Positions 23,355-34,600 of a stretch of DNA of 64,000 bases are shown in pieces. The stretch spans positions 79,454,003 through 79,518,002 of the forward strand of contig NC_134398.1 in NCBI RefSeq assembly GCF_050003625.1, written 5' to 3'. The notes under the pieces were generated by a model. The model was not told where the DNA came from. It did not search any database and worked only from the letters and a program-made list of their open reading frames with translations. This stretch comes from Haematobia irritans (lineage: Eukaryota > Arthropoda > Insecta > Diptera > Muscidae). How positions within the stretch are numbered: the first letter of the stretch is position 1; every line of letters begins with the position of its first letter. The position numbers and the translations under genes were made by a program.

Positions 23355-24735
23355 TTACGGTATACACGGCAGTGGTTAGACCTATAATGCTATATAGTGT
23401 TGTAGTCTGGTGGCCGGCACTTCAGACTAAAGTTCAGCGTATGGCGTGCTTGTGTATCTCAGGCGCATTTAGTAAGACAGGAACAGACTCCCTTAATGTC
23501 ATGCTGCATCTATTGCCTTTAGACATTTTGGCCAAAGAGTCAGCTGCAACAACGGCTGTGCGGTTGCGCGAGCTATCGCTGTGGTCGGAAAAAAATGTAC
23601 GGTCACAGTTCGGTCCTCAAAGTAATGCCAGATGTACCTAACGTAGTGGTTTACACCCTGGCAAAACCACTTTTCGACAAAAAGTTTGAAATTCTAATTC
23701 CCAAGAGTGAGGCGTGGTGTACACAGACCCCGGGGAATAAAAGATATATAGATTTCTATACTGATGGCTCCAAATTGAATGGACAAGTTTGATTCGGAGT
23801 ATATTCTAAAGATCTGGAAATTCGAATAGCGAAAAGATTACCTAATCACTGTAGTGTTTTTCAGGCTGAAATGTTGGCAATAAGAGAGGTGGTGAATTGG
23901 CTGAGAAGTAATGTTCCAACATATGTTGGCATTAATATATACTCAGACAGTCAACCTGCAATAAAATCCTTGGACTCTGTGTTCCTTTACTCGAAAACGG
24001 CCATAGACTGCCGCAAATCTCTCAACGAGATTGCTGAGCAGTACAATATTCACCTAATATGGGTGCCTGGCCATATGAACATACCGTGGAACTGCGAAGC
24101 AGATGTGTTAGCAAGGCTAGGAACTACCTTACATATTCCAAGATACTAGAATCTGTTGGAATGCCTCTGGCCACCTGCAAGCTCTTACTGCATGAGAAGG
24201 CTGCTATGATGGCCAATATTCGATGGGAGAATTGCAAGGGTTGTAACGACACCAAGCAAATATGGCCCCATTTAGACTTAAACCGCACACTAGATATGCT
24301 AGTGTTCTCAAGGCGTCAAATAGCACTCATGATATCTGCTATAACGGGTCGCTGCCTGATAGGCGAATTTGCAAAAACTATAGGTGCGAAGTATAATGAC
24401 TATTGTATAAGCTGTCATGATGTGGAGGAAAAGGAATCAATTAAACGCCTCTTGTGTGAGTGTCCTGCTTTTTGTGTAAGGCGTAAGCGAATTTTAGGAG
24501 CATAGAGCTTTAGATTACTGGCGGACCTGGAAAACGTTAACTTAAGCAGTTTGTTAATGTTTTTGGAGCAATCTGGTTGGTTCCACAAAAGTAAATAATA
24601 GAGAAGGTTCAGTGGTTAAGACTAGAAGTGCCCATATGTAATAGGAACTTTTAGTTAAATGTGGTATCACAATGGACTGAATAGTCTAAGTGAGCCTGAA
24701 ATTTAATCGGGCTGCTACTTTAACCTAACTTAACC
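23355..24735 (+). pseudogene. RNase H-bearing LINE (LOA-like), 3' half with natural 3' end
   Basis: 5'-truncated copy. 23372-23640 is the post-RT region (PIMLYSVVVWWPAL, KVQRMACLCISGAFSKTG). 23740-24150 is an RNase H domain with FYTDGSKLNG, AEMLAI, IYSDSQPAIKSL and WVPGHMNIPWNCEADVLAR, so the D, E, D, D residues are present. 24059-24505 carries the C-terminal Cys/His region (CISCHDVEEKE...LLCECPAF). At least two frameshifts and a stop (near 23790) break it. The 3' UTR ends in a tail GTGGTATCACAATGGACTGA ... CTTTAACCTAAC, also used by the SINE. Presence of RNase H points to the LOA/I/R1 group; LOA is my best guess from the C terminus. Confidence 0.82.
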
Positions 24736-24955
24736 AACTCGTTGGAGTTGGCGTTGCCACAAAAAAAATTTTTGGTCCGATTTAAAAAAAAAAAACTAAT
24801 TTATTGTTGTCCATAGTTCTATTACGATTTATCTTGTAAACATTCGTGTATAGGGATTATAATGGTCCAAAAAGATTTAAAACCTAACCCAAGACCTTTT
24901 CTTGAACGGTTATCCAAAGAAAGATACAGAATATAATGTAGCCTTCATATGTAAA

Positions 24956-25009
24956 TGGACTAAATAGTCTATGGGAGCCTGAAACTTAATCGGGCTGCCA
25001 CTTTAACCT
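24956..25009 (+). mobile_element. 54-bp solo LINE tail with perfect 12-bp duplication
   Basis: Only the last 54 bp of the LINE 3' end (TGGACTAAATAGTCTATGGG ... GCCACTTTAACCT), flanked by TTCATATGTAAA at 24944-24955 and 25010-25021. A very short abortive retrotransposition event; the tail version matches the LINE rather than the SINE. Confidence 0.85.
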
Positions 25010-25339
25010 TTCATATGTAAAATATAAAGATATGAATTGCGGGAAGAATTAAGGTTGAGTTACATATCATGCGTTAATCCGTGAGTTGATGGAAGGGTTG
25101 ATATTTTCTAGTTTGCAGCACTCTAACAAAACTGTTGCTTTCAAAGAGAAAATTCAAGTCTTCAATCAACGGACGCATTAGGGCACGATATGTAACTCAA
25201 CCTTTATAACAAAGTAACGGCAAAAGCCTTTTTGAATGGCTTTTGTCGTATTAAAAAGCAACCGACGAATTCGGCTCGTCCAATCAACACACTGGTGTTC
25301 AATCGGATCGGATGAAATATTGGTGCCCCAAGGCTAAAG

Positions 25340-26400
25340 AAGTTAAAGTAGTAAAAGTAGTGAGAATGTTCTTTTTGGATCCGGTGCAAAATTGGCGCAG
25401 AAGCAATGAATTTATCACGCACAGAAAAAACATGTTTGGACATGATTGCCGCATCCATTTAATGCTTATATAGAGCATGTAATTGTCGCGAAAACCATAT
25501 ATTTTGTCTTTGTAAAAATAATTTTCGAGCGAAGAAAAATATATGTTGGCAATAAGCATTTAAATGGTTCTCAAATGCCGCAAACATATTCTATTATTTA
25601 AATGATAGAATTTGAGACCATTATATGGTCGGGAAAATCATGTACCTGACCATTCAATTTTTTTCCGTTTTTGCAGAGAGAAAAGTATTTTAATAGGTTA
25701 CGTATAGACATGTCTAGAACCATTACATGACCATAAAGACCATGCACATTGTTTTAGTGAACATTTAATTTTTTTGCAGCGAAAAGAATTTTATAAAAGG
25801 GAAACAAAATTCTTTTTATCAATATAATAACATTTTAGATGAGGACAATTTTATTTTTCTTAGAACCATGTTCACTGAGCCAACAGGTTGCAGGTGAAAA
25901 TGTTACATGGTTGCCGCAAAAATAGCTCCTATCATATTATTTTGCTCTTCGAATATGATTGTGACAATCATGTTTCTTCTCTGCGTGATCATGGGCTTGT
26001 CATAGGACGGATATCCTCCATTTCAACGACCGTTGCACGGAATTTGCATAATTTCTTAGGGTGTGATCCGACTTCAGTGCTTTGGATGTGAACTAAAAAA
26101 ATGTTGTAATATTTTATTTTATGATTTTTAGTTAATTCTAACGCTTGTCTGAAACGTTTAACCTCAATTATTTCTAGAATGGATTTAACATATTTTCAAT
26201 AAAATTTAAATAATTTGTACCATTCTTACTGTGTTTTTAACGGATTTGAAACAAAAAAGTTGAAAGTACCCATTATAACTGTGAAAAAACAAGTTATAAA
26301 AATCGAATTAAAAGAGCTTCCTGTGCAGTTAAAATAAAGAAAATCTTTGATAGGACATTTTTAGAAGTGCTTTTAAATTGGTGCCTTTAGAACATGGTTT
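25340..26400 (+). mobile_element. Family K copy K2, interrupted by L2
   Basis: K marker phrase at 25370-25412 continues after the insertion at 25988 (CATGGGCTTGTCATAGGACG) and runs on to the GTGCCTTTAGAAC block near 26395. Both extreme ends are decayed. Confidence 0.65.
25416..25987. mobile_element. Family L element L2, nested in K2
   Basis: Ends CACGCACAGAAAAAACATG and TTCTTCTCTGCGTG, inverted repeats flanked by AT on both sides. 572 bp; lacks an internal segment of about 420 bp present in L1. Non-coding. Confidence 0.78.
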
Positions 26401-26463
26401 TCACACATATGATGGGTTCAAAAGAGATAGTCTATTGGATAGTTGGGAAGAACTGTTTATCTA

Positions 26464-26997
26464 CACTGAGAAAATATTGTCGTGAAGACAAAGACTTCAT
26501 GTCCTTAAAATACGAATGCGAATTTTGCTTAGCATAGAAGACGCATTTCTCTGATATAAAGTTATTTTTCTTATCCAAAAGTCGATAAAGTTTTTAAGTA
26601 TCTCGTTTTGTCTTTACAGTTAAGTGATTCGACTTAAAAGTAGGTATCTTTACATGAAAAACAGCGTTGTTTGACTAAAGTGAACTTGACTATAATAATT
26701 CAGAAAAATTCTCTAAAATTAATGTCATCGTCATGAAATTTGTTGGCTTTTTGTATCCTGATTAGAAGTAGCGCTCAAAAATAGGAGATGACACGTTTTG
26801 AACTTTGACAGCACTTGAAGAAAAAATCTGAAAAACGAATAAATTAAAACTTGTGTCCTAGAGTCAAGTATGCAAACTTCAAATTTAAAAGAGAATTGTA
26901 TCTTTACATAAATTATCTACTTCTTTGTCTCGCAATCGATAACAAAATAATTTGTGTAAAGACAATGTCTTTGGAACCGGGCATGCTTTTGTCAGTG
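26464..26997 (+). mobile_element. Family C element C1
   Basis: Starts CACTGAGAAAATATTGTCG and ends TTTGTCAGTG, between TA dinucleotides at 26462-26463 and 26998-26999. Non-coding, 534 bp. Other copies: 33274-33927, 38240-38595, 49925-50125, 59264-59800. Confidence 0.82.
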
Positions 26998-27017
26998 TAA
27001 AACGTCTATAATTGCTG

Positions 27018-27643
27018 CACTAAAAAAAAATTTACGTGATATTAAAGATTACTCAGCCTCAATTTTCGGATGCGCAATTTACACACTATTAAGGACAAAT
27101 TTCTTTATTATAATGAAATTTTAATTAAAAGAAAGTTTATAATCTTTACTTCAACAATTTTTTTCATTAAATTTAGGACACACATTTTGAAAATTTGCGT
27201 CCCTTCGTTAAAGTTGCATGTCTTTAAACTAAGGCAAAGTAAAGAAACACCTTTTGATTTAAAGAAATCGTCCTTAAAGTAACTGAAATATTGAATATTT
27301 AGATTAAATATGGGCTAAGACTTATTTTGAGGATTTTGCATCTTTGGTTTAAAGTTTTTTTTTCGAATTAAGAAAATATTTTTTACTTCGAAGTATCCGT
27401 CATAATTTGGATTTTGAAACTGGCATTTATTTGTAAGTGAATAGCTTTATTAACATACCGGAAAAATAGAATGAAAATTTGATAAATGAGATCTGTATCC
27501 TAATTATAATTTTATAGATTTAAAGCCAGATAGGTCGGAAAAAATCCTTATTTTAAAGAACCCGCATCTTTGGTCGGAATCAATACCAAAATCCTTAAAG
27601 GAAGGTCAAAATCTTTGGATCCAAGTAAACTTTTTTTTGAGTG
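27018..27643 (+). mobile_element. Family D element D2, uninterrupted
   Basis: Starts CACTAAAAAAAAATTTACG and ends AAACTTTTTTTTGAGTG with TG on both sides. Serves as the empty-site reference for the A3 insertion in D1. Confidence 0.8.
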
Positions 27644-29435
27644 TGAGTTGAAAGCAACTGGCCAATGGATTGGTTTGTATGTATCTGTTGAGTTCCTATG
27701 ACAACTCAAGGCTAACCGGTCACCTAGCCGATTATAGGTCCGGTACCAGTTATAAAGGACAAGTGAAACGACAATATTGGGACGAGTCCCACGCACTGAA
27801 GGGTGGCTATTATCATAATAAGGTTTTATTTTACTATTACAACAAAACAAATAAATTAAAAGAACGGCACAATGATTCTTTTTGAATAGGTTAGATCGGC
27901 AATGCTTGACATTGTAATCGCTTTTCAGTGTTCCGATTTATAATTGAACCATTCGAAATATTTTAGAAGATGATTGCCTTCACTAAAACATCGAATACTT
28001 CGAATAGGCTTCTTCAATTTAATTTAATTTTAGTAATTTAGGTTACATAGCCGTACTTATTAAGCCAAAGATTTTTCTTTTGAATTGCAAACCTATCTGT
28101 TGTTAAATATGTCTGCAATTTTAAACTTCTTAGTGCGGCTGCCTTAGCTTAAAATTAAATTGCAAATTGAATTTCTATTTCGCTGTCGACTTCACTCCTA
28201 AACATTACGAAGATACGACTGAAGCCAATTGAAATGTCACCACATTGGGCACACTATAATACCCCACTAAATACGATTTTGACCATTAAAAGACCAGAGC
28301 AAATGCTACCGTGTTTATTGTGATAAAAGGATTTGCCGGAAAATTTAAAATACCAAAACACGGGAGTACCTAAGATGGGGAAGTTATTGCACCAACTCTG
28401 AATAAGATGGGCACATTGGGGTGGCTGTGAATTCAAGTTGATTCCTGATAACAGTCCCTTTTGAAAAAGTAAAATAAAATTAAAAGTAATTATACCAATT
28501 TACGAATTTCTGTGCCAAGGTAGTGGAGCGGGAAGTGAAATAAGCAGACGGAAGTCAACTACCCTGTTTATTTTGTTTGTGAACTGATGATTCGTCTCGT
28601 TTAAATTGAGATTTCAGGGGGATGAATTCATAACTTTTTATGGTAAGACCATAATTTATAGCGATTTAATAGTGAAAACCGGTTTTAGCGAAATAAAAAA
28701 GGACGTATTGTCATTTTCGTAGCAATTTCCATGCCTACCATTTAAAGAGATTAAAACCGGTGTAGACATCTTAATAGAGTGTAATGGAAAATGATTTAAT
28801 GATTCCAGTACTAGCATAGGAATGAAAATATTCAGCAAAATGGAGTAGAATGTAGTAGAATTAAAATGCTGCACAAGAGGAATATGATAAATGAACAATC
28901 AGCTGGCCAAATAAAAAAAGCATTTCTACACGCAAATGTTCCAAATATTGTTTCGTTAGTTTAATGATTTTTGACTTCATTCATAATCTAAGAAGTGAGT
29001 TACGCAATTATCTTTTGTATATTGGATGTGGTCTACATGATACAAGGAAATAAATCAGGATTCATTCGTTCCTTTGATCTATCCTTTTCCAACATATGTA
29101 TATTATCAAAATAAGAGACGGAATACTAAGTCGACTTCATGCACCAATACTGCCATGCTTCAAGTAAGAACCACTAAACTAAAATTTTGAAAGATACGCA
29201 TTATAAAATCCCGTAAAGAAAGATTTAATGCTTATTGTTCAAGAAAAAAATTTTGTATCAGCGAAATGTGTCTGTGATCGTATTCGTATTTTAAGAACAA
29301 GAAATGTTTGATTTGGACAATATTTTTTCGGCGAATAAAGTGTATTTTCTCTCGTGCCAGTAGTTTTTAGCTCTTGTACACTTTTGTCCCCTAAAATACC
29401 CAATTAAAAAACTTATTAAACTTTCAATAAGACCA
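27644..29435. other. Spacer, no gene recognised
   Basis: No similarity to the repeat families in the window; AT-rich with normal-looking single-copy sequence. No exon-like frame longer than about 100 codons with a recognisable domain. Confidence 0.45.
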
Positions 29436-29762
29436 ATATTTATACACACATTGTGGAAATTTGCGTTCCTCTATTAAAGTCGTAGGCGTTTCTTTAAAGA
29501 AAACAATTATTAATGTAAAGAAATTAACTTATATATAGAATTTTTAAACTTAAGAAAGAAAAAACTCTTCAAATATAGGCTAAGACTTATATTAAAGATT
29601 AATGATCATTGGTTTAAAGTTTTTTTTTTTTTTTTTTTTTTAATTAAAAAATTCCTTTTGAGATGTTTGTGAATGATCCGCACCTTTGGATCGGAATCAA
29701 TACCATAATCCTTAAGGGAATGTCTTTGGATCTTTGGATCCAAGTACGCTATTATTTGAGTG
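29436..29762 (+). repeat. Family D fragment D3
   Basis: Matches the D interior and its 3' end (CTTTGGATCCAAGTA...TTTGAGTG). 5' end missing. Contains a T run of about 20 at 29622-29641. Confidence 0.65.
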
Positions 29763-30176
29763 TGTGTTGTAAATTTTGAATTTAAAATACCTGAGAGAAT
29801 TTGAATTAGCAATTTGTTTAGAATGACTTTATAATTTGGGCGTTACACGCAAAGAAAAAAAACGTTTGGAAAACGTGTACCAAAAACGTTTTTCTTTTGT
29901 TAGAGTTTTTTGAATTGCTTCGAAAAGTATACTCTTTTATCACCAAAAAAATTCGTTTGTTACATGATTTTTATTTTTTCAGTAAAAAAAGTTGTGTTTG
30001 AACCAACAACACAGTCCATTTCGTTAATATCAAACACTGTTCTTTTCTAAATTTAGGTCTTTAATAAGACACATTTTACAGTTCATAGTAAAAATTTAAT
30101 ATAGTAGAATGTAATGTTGAAAATTTTTCGGAATCTTCCGATCATATCTGGAATATATGTAAAAAAAAAAAACTTT

Positions 30177-30248
30177 GGTCGAAGCAGGGATCGAACCCAC
30201 GACCCTTGCCATGCAAGTCAGACGTGCAACCACTGCTCCACGGTGCCC
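30177..30248 (-). ncRNA. tRNA-like module in F1 (SINE-head related)
   Basis: About 72 nt. On the minus strand: GGGCACCGTGGAGCAGTGG (A-box region) ... GGGTTCGATCCCTGCTTCG (B-box region). It aligns base by base with the head of the SINE at 9631, so it is a tRNA-derived Pol III promoter module rather than a functional tRNA; the acceptor stem does not pair well. Confidence 0.6.
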
Positions 30249-30362
30249 AACTAAATGTATTTTTCTGTTAAATAAACTTTGTGTAATCGGTTCGTGGGCG
30301 CCGCAAGCTATGCTATATAAATATAACTTAGTTATATGGGTAATTGTCTATTGATGACAATA

Positions 30363-30436
30363 ACGGCTACATGGCTCAGTGGATAGTGTGTTGGCTTACA
30401 AATTGCATGGTCCGCGGTTCGATTCTCCGTCCAGAC
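30363..30436 (+). ncRNA. Second tRNA-like module in F1
   Basis: Plus strand: GGCTACATGGCTCAGTGGAT (A-box-like) ... GGTTCGATTCTCC (B-box-like). Different from the first module. Repeated in F2 at 33953-34025. Not a convincing functional tRNA. Confidence 0.55.
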
Positions 30437-31146
30437 GAGAGGTAAAAAAAAAATTAAAAATTTATAAAATCGTATAATTTCTTCTACATTGTTCGTGTCA
30501 CAGAAAAAGGTGCTAAGAACTAAAAAACTTCGTGGAAGTGGGAAAGATGTGAGAGAAAATGCAATTAGCCAGAAAAAAAATTTTCTGAGTTAGTCTTTAT
30601 GAAATTGTTTTTACATCCTGGAAAAGAATAAACGTTTATCACAAAAAAATAGACTTTTCTTCCAAATACACTTCCTTTCAACGAAAAGCAAATGAGAAAC
30701 GAACTTTGTTTGTCTAAAATTTCGTTTGGGAGGAAAGAATTATTTTTTTGCGTGTAGGACAATTAGGAAAGAATTGGCGAATAGGCGAAACGAAATCGCC
30801 TCTAAACATGCGATCATACACACACGCAAAGAAAAACAAAACGTTTGGAAAACGTGTACCGAAAACGTTTTTCTTTTGTTAGAGTTTCGAAAAGTATACA
30901 CTTTTATCACAAAAAAATCGTTTGTTTCAAAATTTTTATTTTTTCAATAAAAAAGTTATTTTTGAACCAAAAACACAGTCCATTTCGTTTATCTCAAACA
31001 CTATTCTTTTCTGACTTTGGGTCTTTAATAAGAAACATTTTAAAGTTCATAGTAAAAATTTAATATAGTAGAATGTAATGTTGAAATTTTTTTTTCGGAA
31101 TCTTCCGAACATATCTGGAATATATGTAAAAAAACCAAAAAAAAAA

Positions 31147-33110
31147 AACAAGTATATACGGCCGTAAGTTCGGCCAGGCCGAAGCTTATGTACCCTCCAT
31201 CATGGATTGCGTAGAAACTTTTTCTAAACACTGCCATCCACAATCGAATTACTTAAGTTGCGGTAACGCTTGCCAATGGCAAGGTAGTAGACATAAAAGT
31301 TTGACAAAATTTTCTACATAAATAAAATTTTAACAAAATTTTCTATAGAAATAAAATTTTCACAAAATTTTCTATAGAAATAAAAATGTTGACAAAATAT
31401 TCTATAGAAAGAAAATTTTGACAAAAATTTCTACAGAAATAAAATTTTAACAAAATTTTCTATAGAAATAAACTTTTGACAAAATTTTCTATAGAAATAA
31501 AATCTTGGTAGATTATTTTTGGCTCGAGTGGCAACCATGATTATGAACCGAATAAAATTTGAACAAAATTTTCTATAGAAATAAAATTTTGACAAAATTT
31601 TCTATAGAAATAAAATTTTGACAATGATAAAAATTTTATTATGAACCGAATAAAATTTTAACAACATTTTCTCTAGAAATAAAATTTTGACAAAATTTTC
31701 TATAGAAATAAAATTTTGGTAGATTATTTTTGGCTCTAGTGGCAACCATGATCATGAACCGATATGGACCAATTTTTGTGTGATTGGACCAATTTTGGTA
31801 TGGTTGTTAGCGACCACATACTAACACCACGTTCCTAATTTGAACCGGATCGGATGAATTTTGCTCCTCCAAGAGGCTCCGGAGGTCAAATCTGGAGAAC
31901 GTTTTATATGGGGGCTATATATAATTATGGACCGATATGGACCAATTCTGGCACGGTTGTTAAAGATCATATACTAACACCATGTTCCAAATTATAACCG
32001 GCTTGTATGAAATCTGCTGCTCTTGGAGACTTCGCAAGCCAAATCTGGGGATCGGTTTATATGGGGGCTATATATAATTATGAACCGATGTGGACCAATT
32101 TTTGCATGGTTGTTAGAGACTATATACCAACATCATTTACCAAATTTCAGCCGGATCGGTTGAAATTTGCTTCTTTTGAGGCTCCGCAAGCCAAATCTGG
32201 GGATCGGTTTATATGGGGGTTATATATAATTATTGACCGATGTGGACCAATTTTTGCATGATTGTTAGAGACCATATACCAACACCATGTACCAAATTTC
32301 AGCCGGATCGGATGAAATATGCTTCTCTTAGAGGCTCCGGAAGCCAAATCTGGGGATCGTTTTATATGGGGGCTATATATAATTATAGACCGATGTGGAC
32401 CAATTTTTGCATGGTTGTTAGATACCATATACCAACACCATGTACCAAATTTCAGCCGGATCGGATGAAATTTGCTTCTCTTTTAGGCTCCGCAAGCCAA
32501 ATCTGGGGATCGGTTTATATGGGGGCTATATATAATTATGAACCGATGTGGACCAATTTTTGTATGGTTGTTAGATACCATATACCAACACCATGTACCA
32601 AATTTCAGCCGGATCGGATGAAATTTGGTTCTGTTTTAGGCTCCGCAAGCCAAATCTGGGATTCGGTTTATATGGGGGCTATATATAATTATGGACCGAT
32701 GTGGACCAATTTTTGCATGGTTGTTAGAGACCATATACCAACACCATGTACCAAATTTCAGCCGGATCGGATGAAATATGCTTCTGTTAGAGGCTCCACA
32801 AGCCAAATCTGAGGGTCCCTTTATATGGGGGCTATACGTAAAAGTGGACCGATATGGCCCATTTTCAATACCATCTGACCTACATCGATAGCAACTACTT
32901 GTGCCAAGTTTTAAGTCGATAGCTTGTTTCGTTCGGAAGTTAGCGTGATTTCAACAGACGGACGGACGGACGGACATGCTTAGATCGACTCAGAATTTCA
33001 CCACGACCCAGAATATATATACTTTATGGGGTCTTAGAGCAATATTTCGATGTGTTATAAACGGAATGACAAGGTTAATATACCCCCATCCTATGATGGA
33101 GGGTATAAAA
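31147..33110 (+). repeat. Family A repeat copy A6, nested in F2
   Basis: Full copy in plus orientation: ACAAGTATATACGGCCG start, a 29-bp tandem array, about seven 153-bp units (open frame 32240-32812), GACGG run, core, and GGAGGGTATAAAA end. Flanking DNA shows ATATATGTAAAAAAA just before an A-rich junction and again just after the end, a possible 15-bp duplication. Confidence 0.87.
31295..31735. repeat. 29-bp tandem array inside A6
   Basis: About 13 units resembling GACAAAATTTTCTATAGAA plus TAAAATTTT, with some truncated units and one interrupting 'ggtagattatttttggctc' spacer that occurs twice. A similar array is at 35350-35640 in A7; A1-A5 and A8 lack it. Confidence 0.75.
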
Positions 33111-33273
33111 ACATATATGTAAAAAAAATCGAACCCACGACCCTTGGCATGCAAGTCGGACGTAGCAACCACTTCTCTACAGTGTCCAACTAAATGTATT
33201 TTTCTATTAAATAAACTTTGTTTAATCGGCTCGTGGGCGCCGCAAGCTATGCCATACAAATATAACTTATACG

Positions 33274-33927
33274 CACTGAAAACAAGGCATGCCCGGTTCC
33301 AAAGATTTTGTCTTTACTTTAAAAAATTTGGTATTGATTCCGAGCCAAAGAAGCGGAGAATACAAGTAAAGATACTTTTAAGACACAATTCTCTTTTAAA
33401 TTTGGGTTTTGTGTACTTGCTTCTAGGAAGCAAATTTTAATTTATCGCTTTCTCATCTTTTTTTCTTCATATGCTATCAAAGTCCTTTAAAAACGAGTTA
33501 ACGACAACTTTATTTTCCGAATTAATATTCGACTTCCAGTAGAAATTATGCTGTTTCATGTAAAAAACTTCTTTAAAATAAAGTTTTGAAAAACATGTCC
33601 TATATTTTAACGATTTTTTGCTTTGTAGTCAAGATACAAAAAGACAACTAATTTAAAGACAATTTCATTAAATTTAAAGAATATTTCTGAATTGTTAAAG
33701 TCAAGTTGACCTTAGCCCAAACATTTTTTCTTTCATGTTATGATACCCATTTTTAATTCAAATCACTTAATTATAAGGACAATACGACTTCATTGAAAAG
33801 TTTATCGACTTTTGGACAAGGAAAAAAACTTTATATTAGAGAAATGCATCTTCTATGCTAAGCAAAATTTGCATTCGTATTTTAAAGACACGAAATCTTT
33901 GACCTCACGACAATATTTTTTTCAGTG
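33274..33927 (-). mobile_element. Family C element C2, nested in F2
   Basis: Minus-orientation full copy, CACTGAAAAC at one end and TTTTTTTCAGTG at the other. F1 shows the uninterrupted site ('acttagttatatgggtaatt'). Non-coding. Confidence 0.78.
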
Positions 33928-34076
33928 TGGGTAATTGTCTATTGATGACAATAACGGCTACATAGCTCAGTGGATAGTGTGTTGGCTTACAAATTGCATG
34001 GTCCGCGGTTCGATTCTCCGTCCAGGCGAAAGGTAAAAAAAATGTTTAAATTTATAAAATCGTATAATTTCTTCTA

Positions 34077-34590
34077 CACACTCAAAAAAAAGTGAACTAT
34101 TTCACTAAAGCCAATTTAACTTTATTTTAGTTCATGGAATTATTATGTTTGGAGAAAGTTTCCTTTACTCTAATAATTTTTTGTTTACGTTAATTAAATT
34201 AACTAAAACCGAGGAAAAAAATGAACTCAAATGAAGCATAATGATTAACTAAATTCGTACCTTCCACAAAATAGTTCAGAATTTCTTTAAATTTGTAAAT
34301 TTTACAAAAAATGCGTCCATCATGAACTTCGTATATCACTAAAGACATTCTTGCAATTTTGAACTCCAAGTTTTTCCTTCAAACTACAAAATTTTCTTTA
34401 ACAAGTGAAAAAACTTAGTTATGTCTAATAAATTTTCTTGAATTTGTCGAAAAATATTTACTTATTTTTATGACATCGGCGTGATGCCAACGTTTGTAAT
34501 GCTGTTTAGTTAAAATTTTCTACAAATATTCAAAATTTTCTAAAATTGACTGAAACTTTTCTTCCTGGTGGGTTCACTGTTTTTTCAGTG
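34077..34590 (+). mobile_element. Family G element G1, nested in F2
   Basis: Begins TA|CACACTCAAAAAAAAGTG after 'cgtataatttcttc' of F2, and ends at or just after TTTTTTCAGTG. F2 resumes with 'agaaaaaggtgctaag'. Non-coding. A related degenerate piece lies near 49795-49920. Confidence 0.65.
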
Positions 34591-34600
34591 AACCCACCAG
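34565..34600. repeat. Perfect 15-bp hairpin at the G1 end
   Basis: CTGGTGGGTTCACTG, TTTTTT loop, CAGTGAACCCACCAG. Could act as a terminator-like or cruciform structure or mark the G1 junction. Confidence 0.8.

Larger units (their letters stand above)
29846..30754 (+). mobile_element. Family F element F1 with two tRNA-like modules
   Basis: Ends CACGCAAAGAAAAAAAACG and TTATTTTTTTGCGTG, between TA dinucleotides (29844-29845, 30755-30756). 909 bp. Inside are two tRNA-like segments pointing in opposite directions (30177-30248 minus, 30363-30436 plus). No protein. A shorter relative, F3, lies at 45322-45599. Confidence 0.82.

Noticed and set aside
26464..27643. Transib origin for the CACTG-ended families
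   Set aside because: Transib ends also begin CAC, but they make 5-bp duplications; here the flanks are 2 bp, mostly TA.
30363..30436. Functional tRNA gene
   Set aside because: A and B boxes are visible, but the acceptor and anticodon stems do not pair properly and the module is duplicated within transposons.
31295..31735. CRISPR-like array
   Set aside because: 29-bp units are directly adjacent with no unique spacers, the context is an animal genome, and the array is inside a dispersed repeat.
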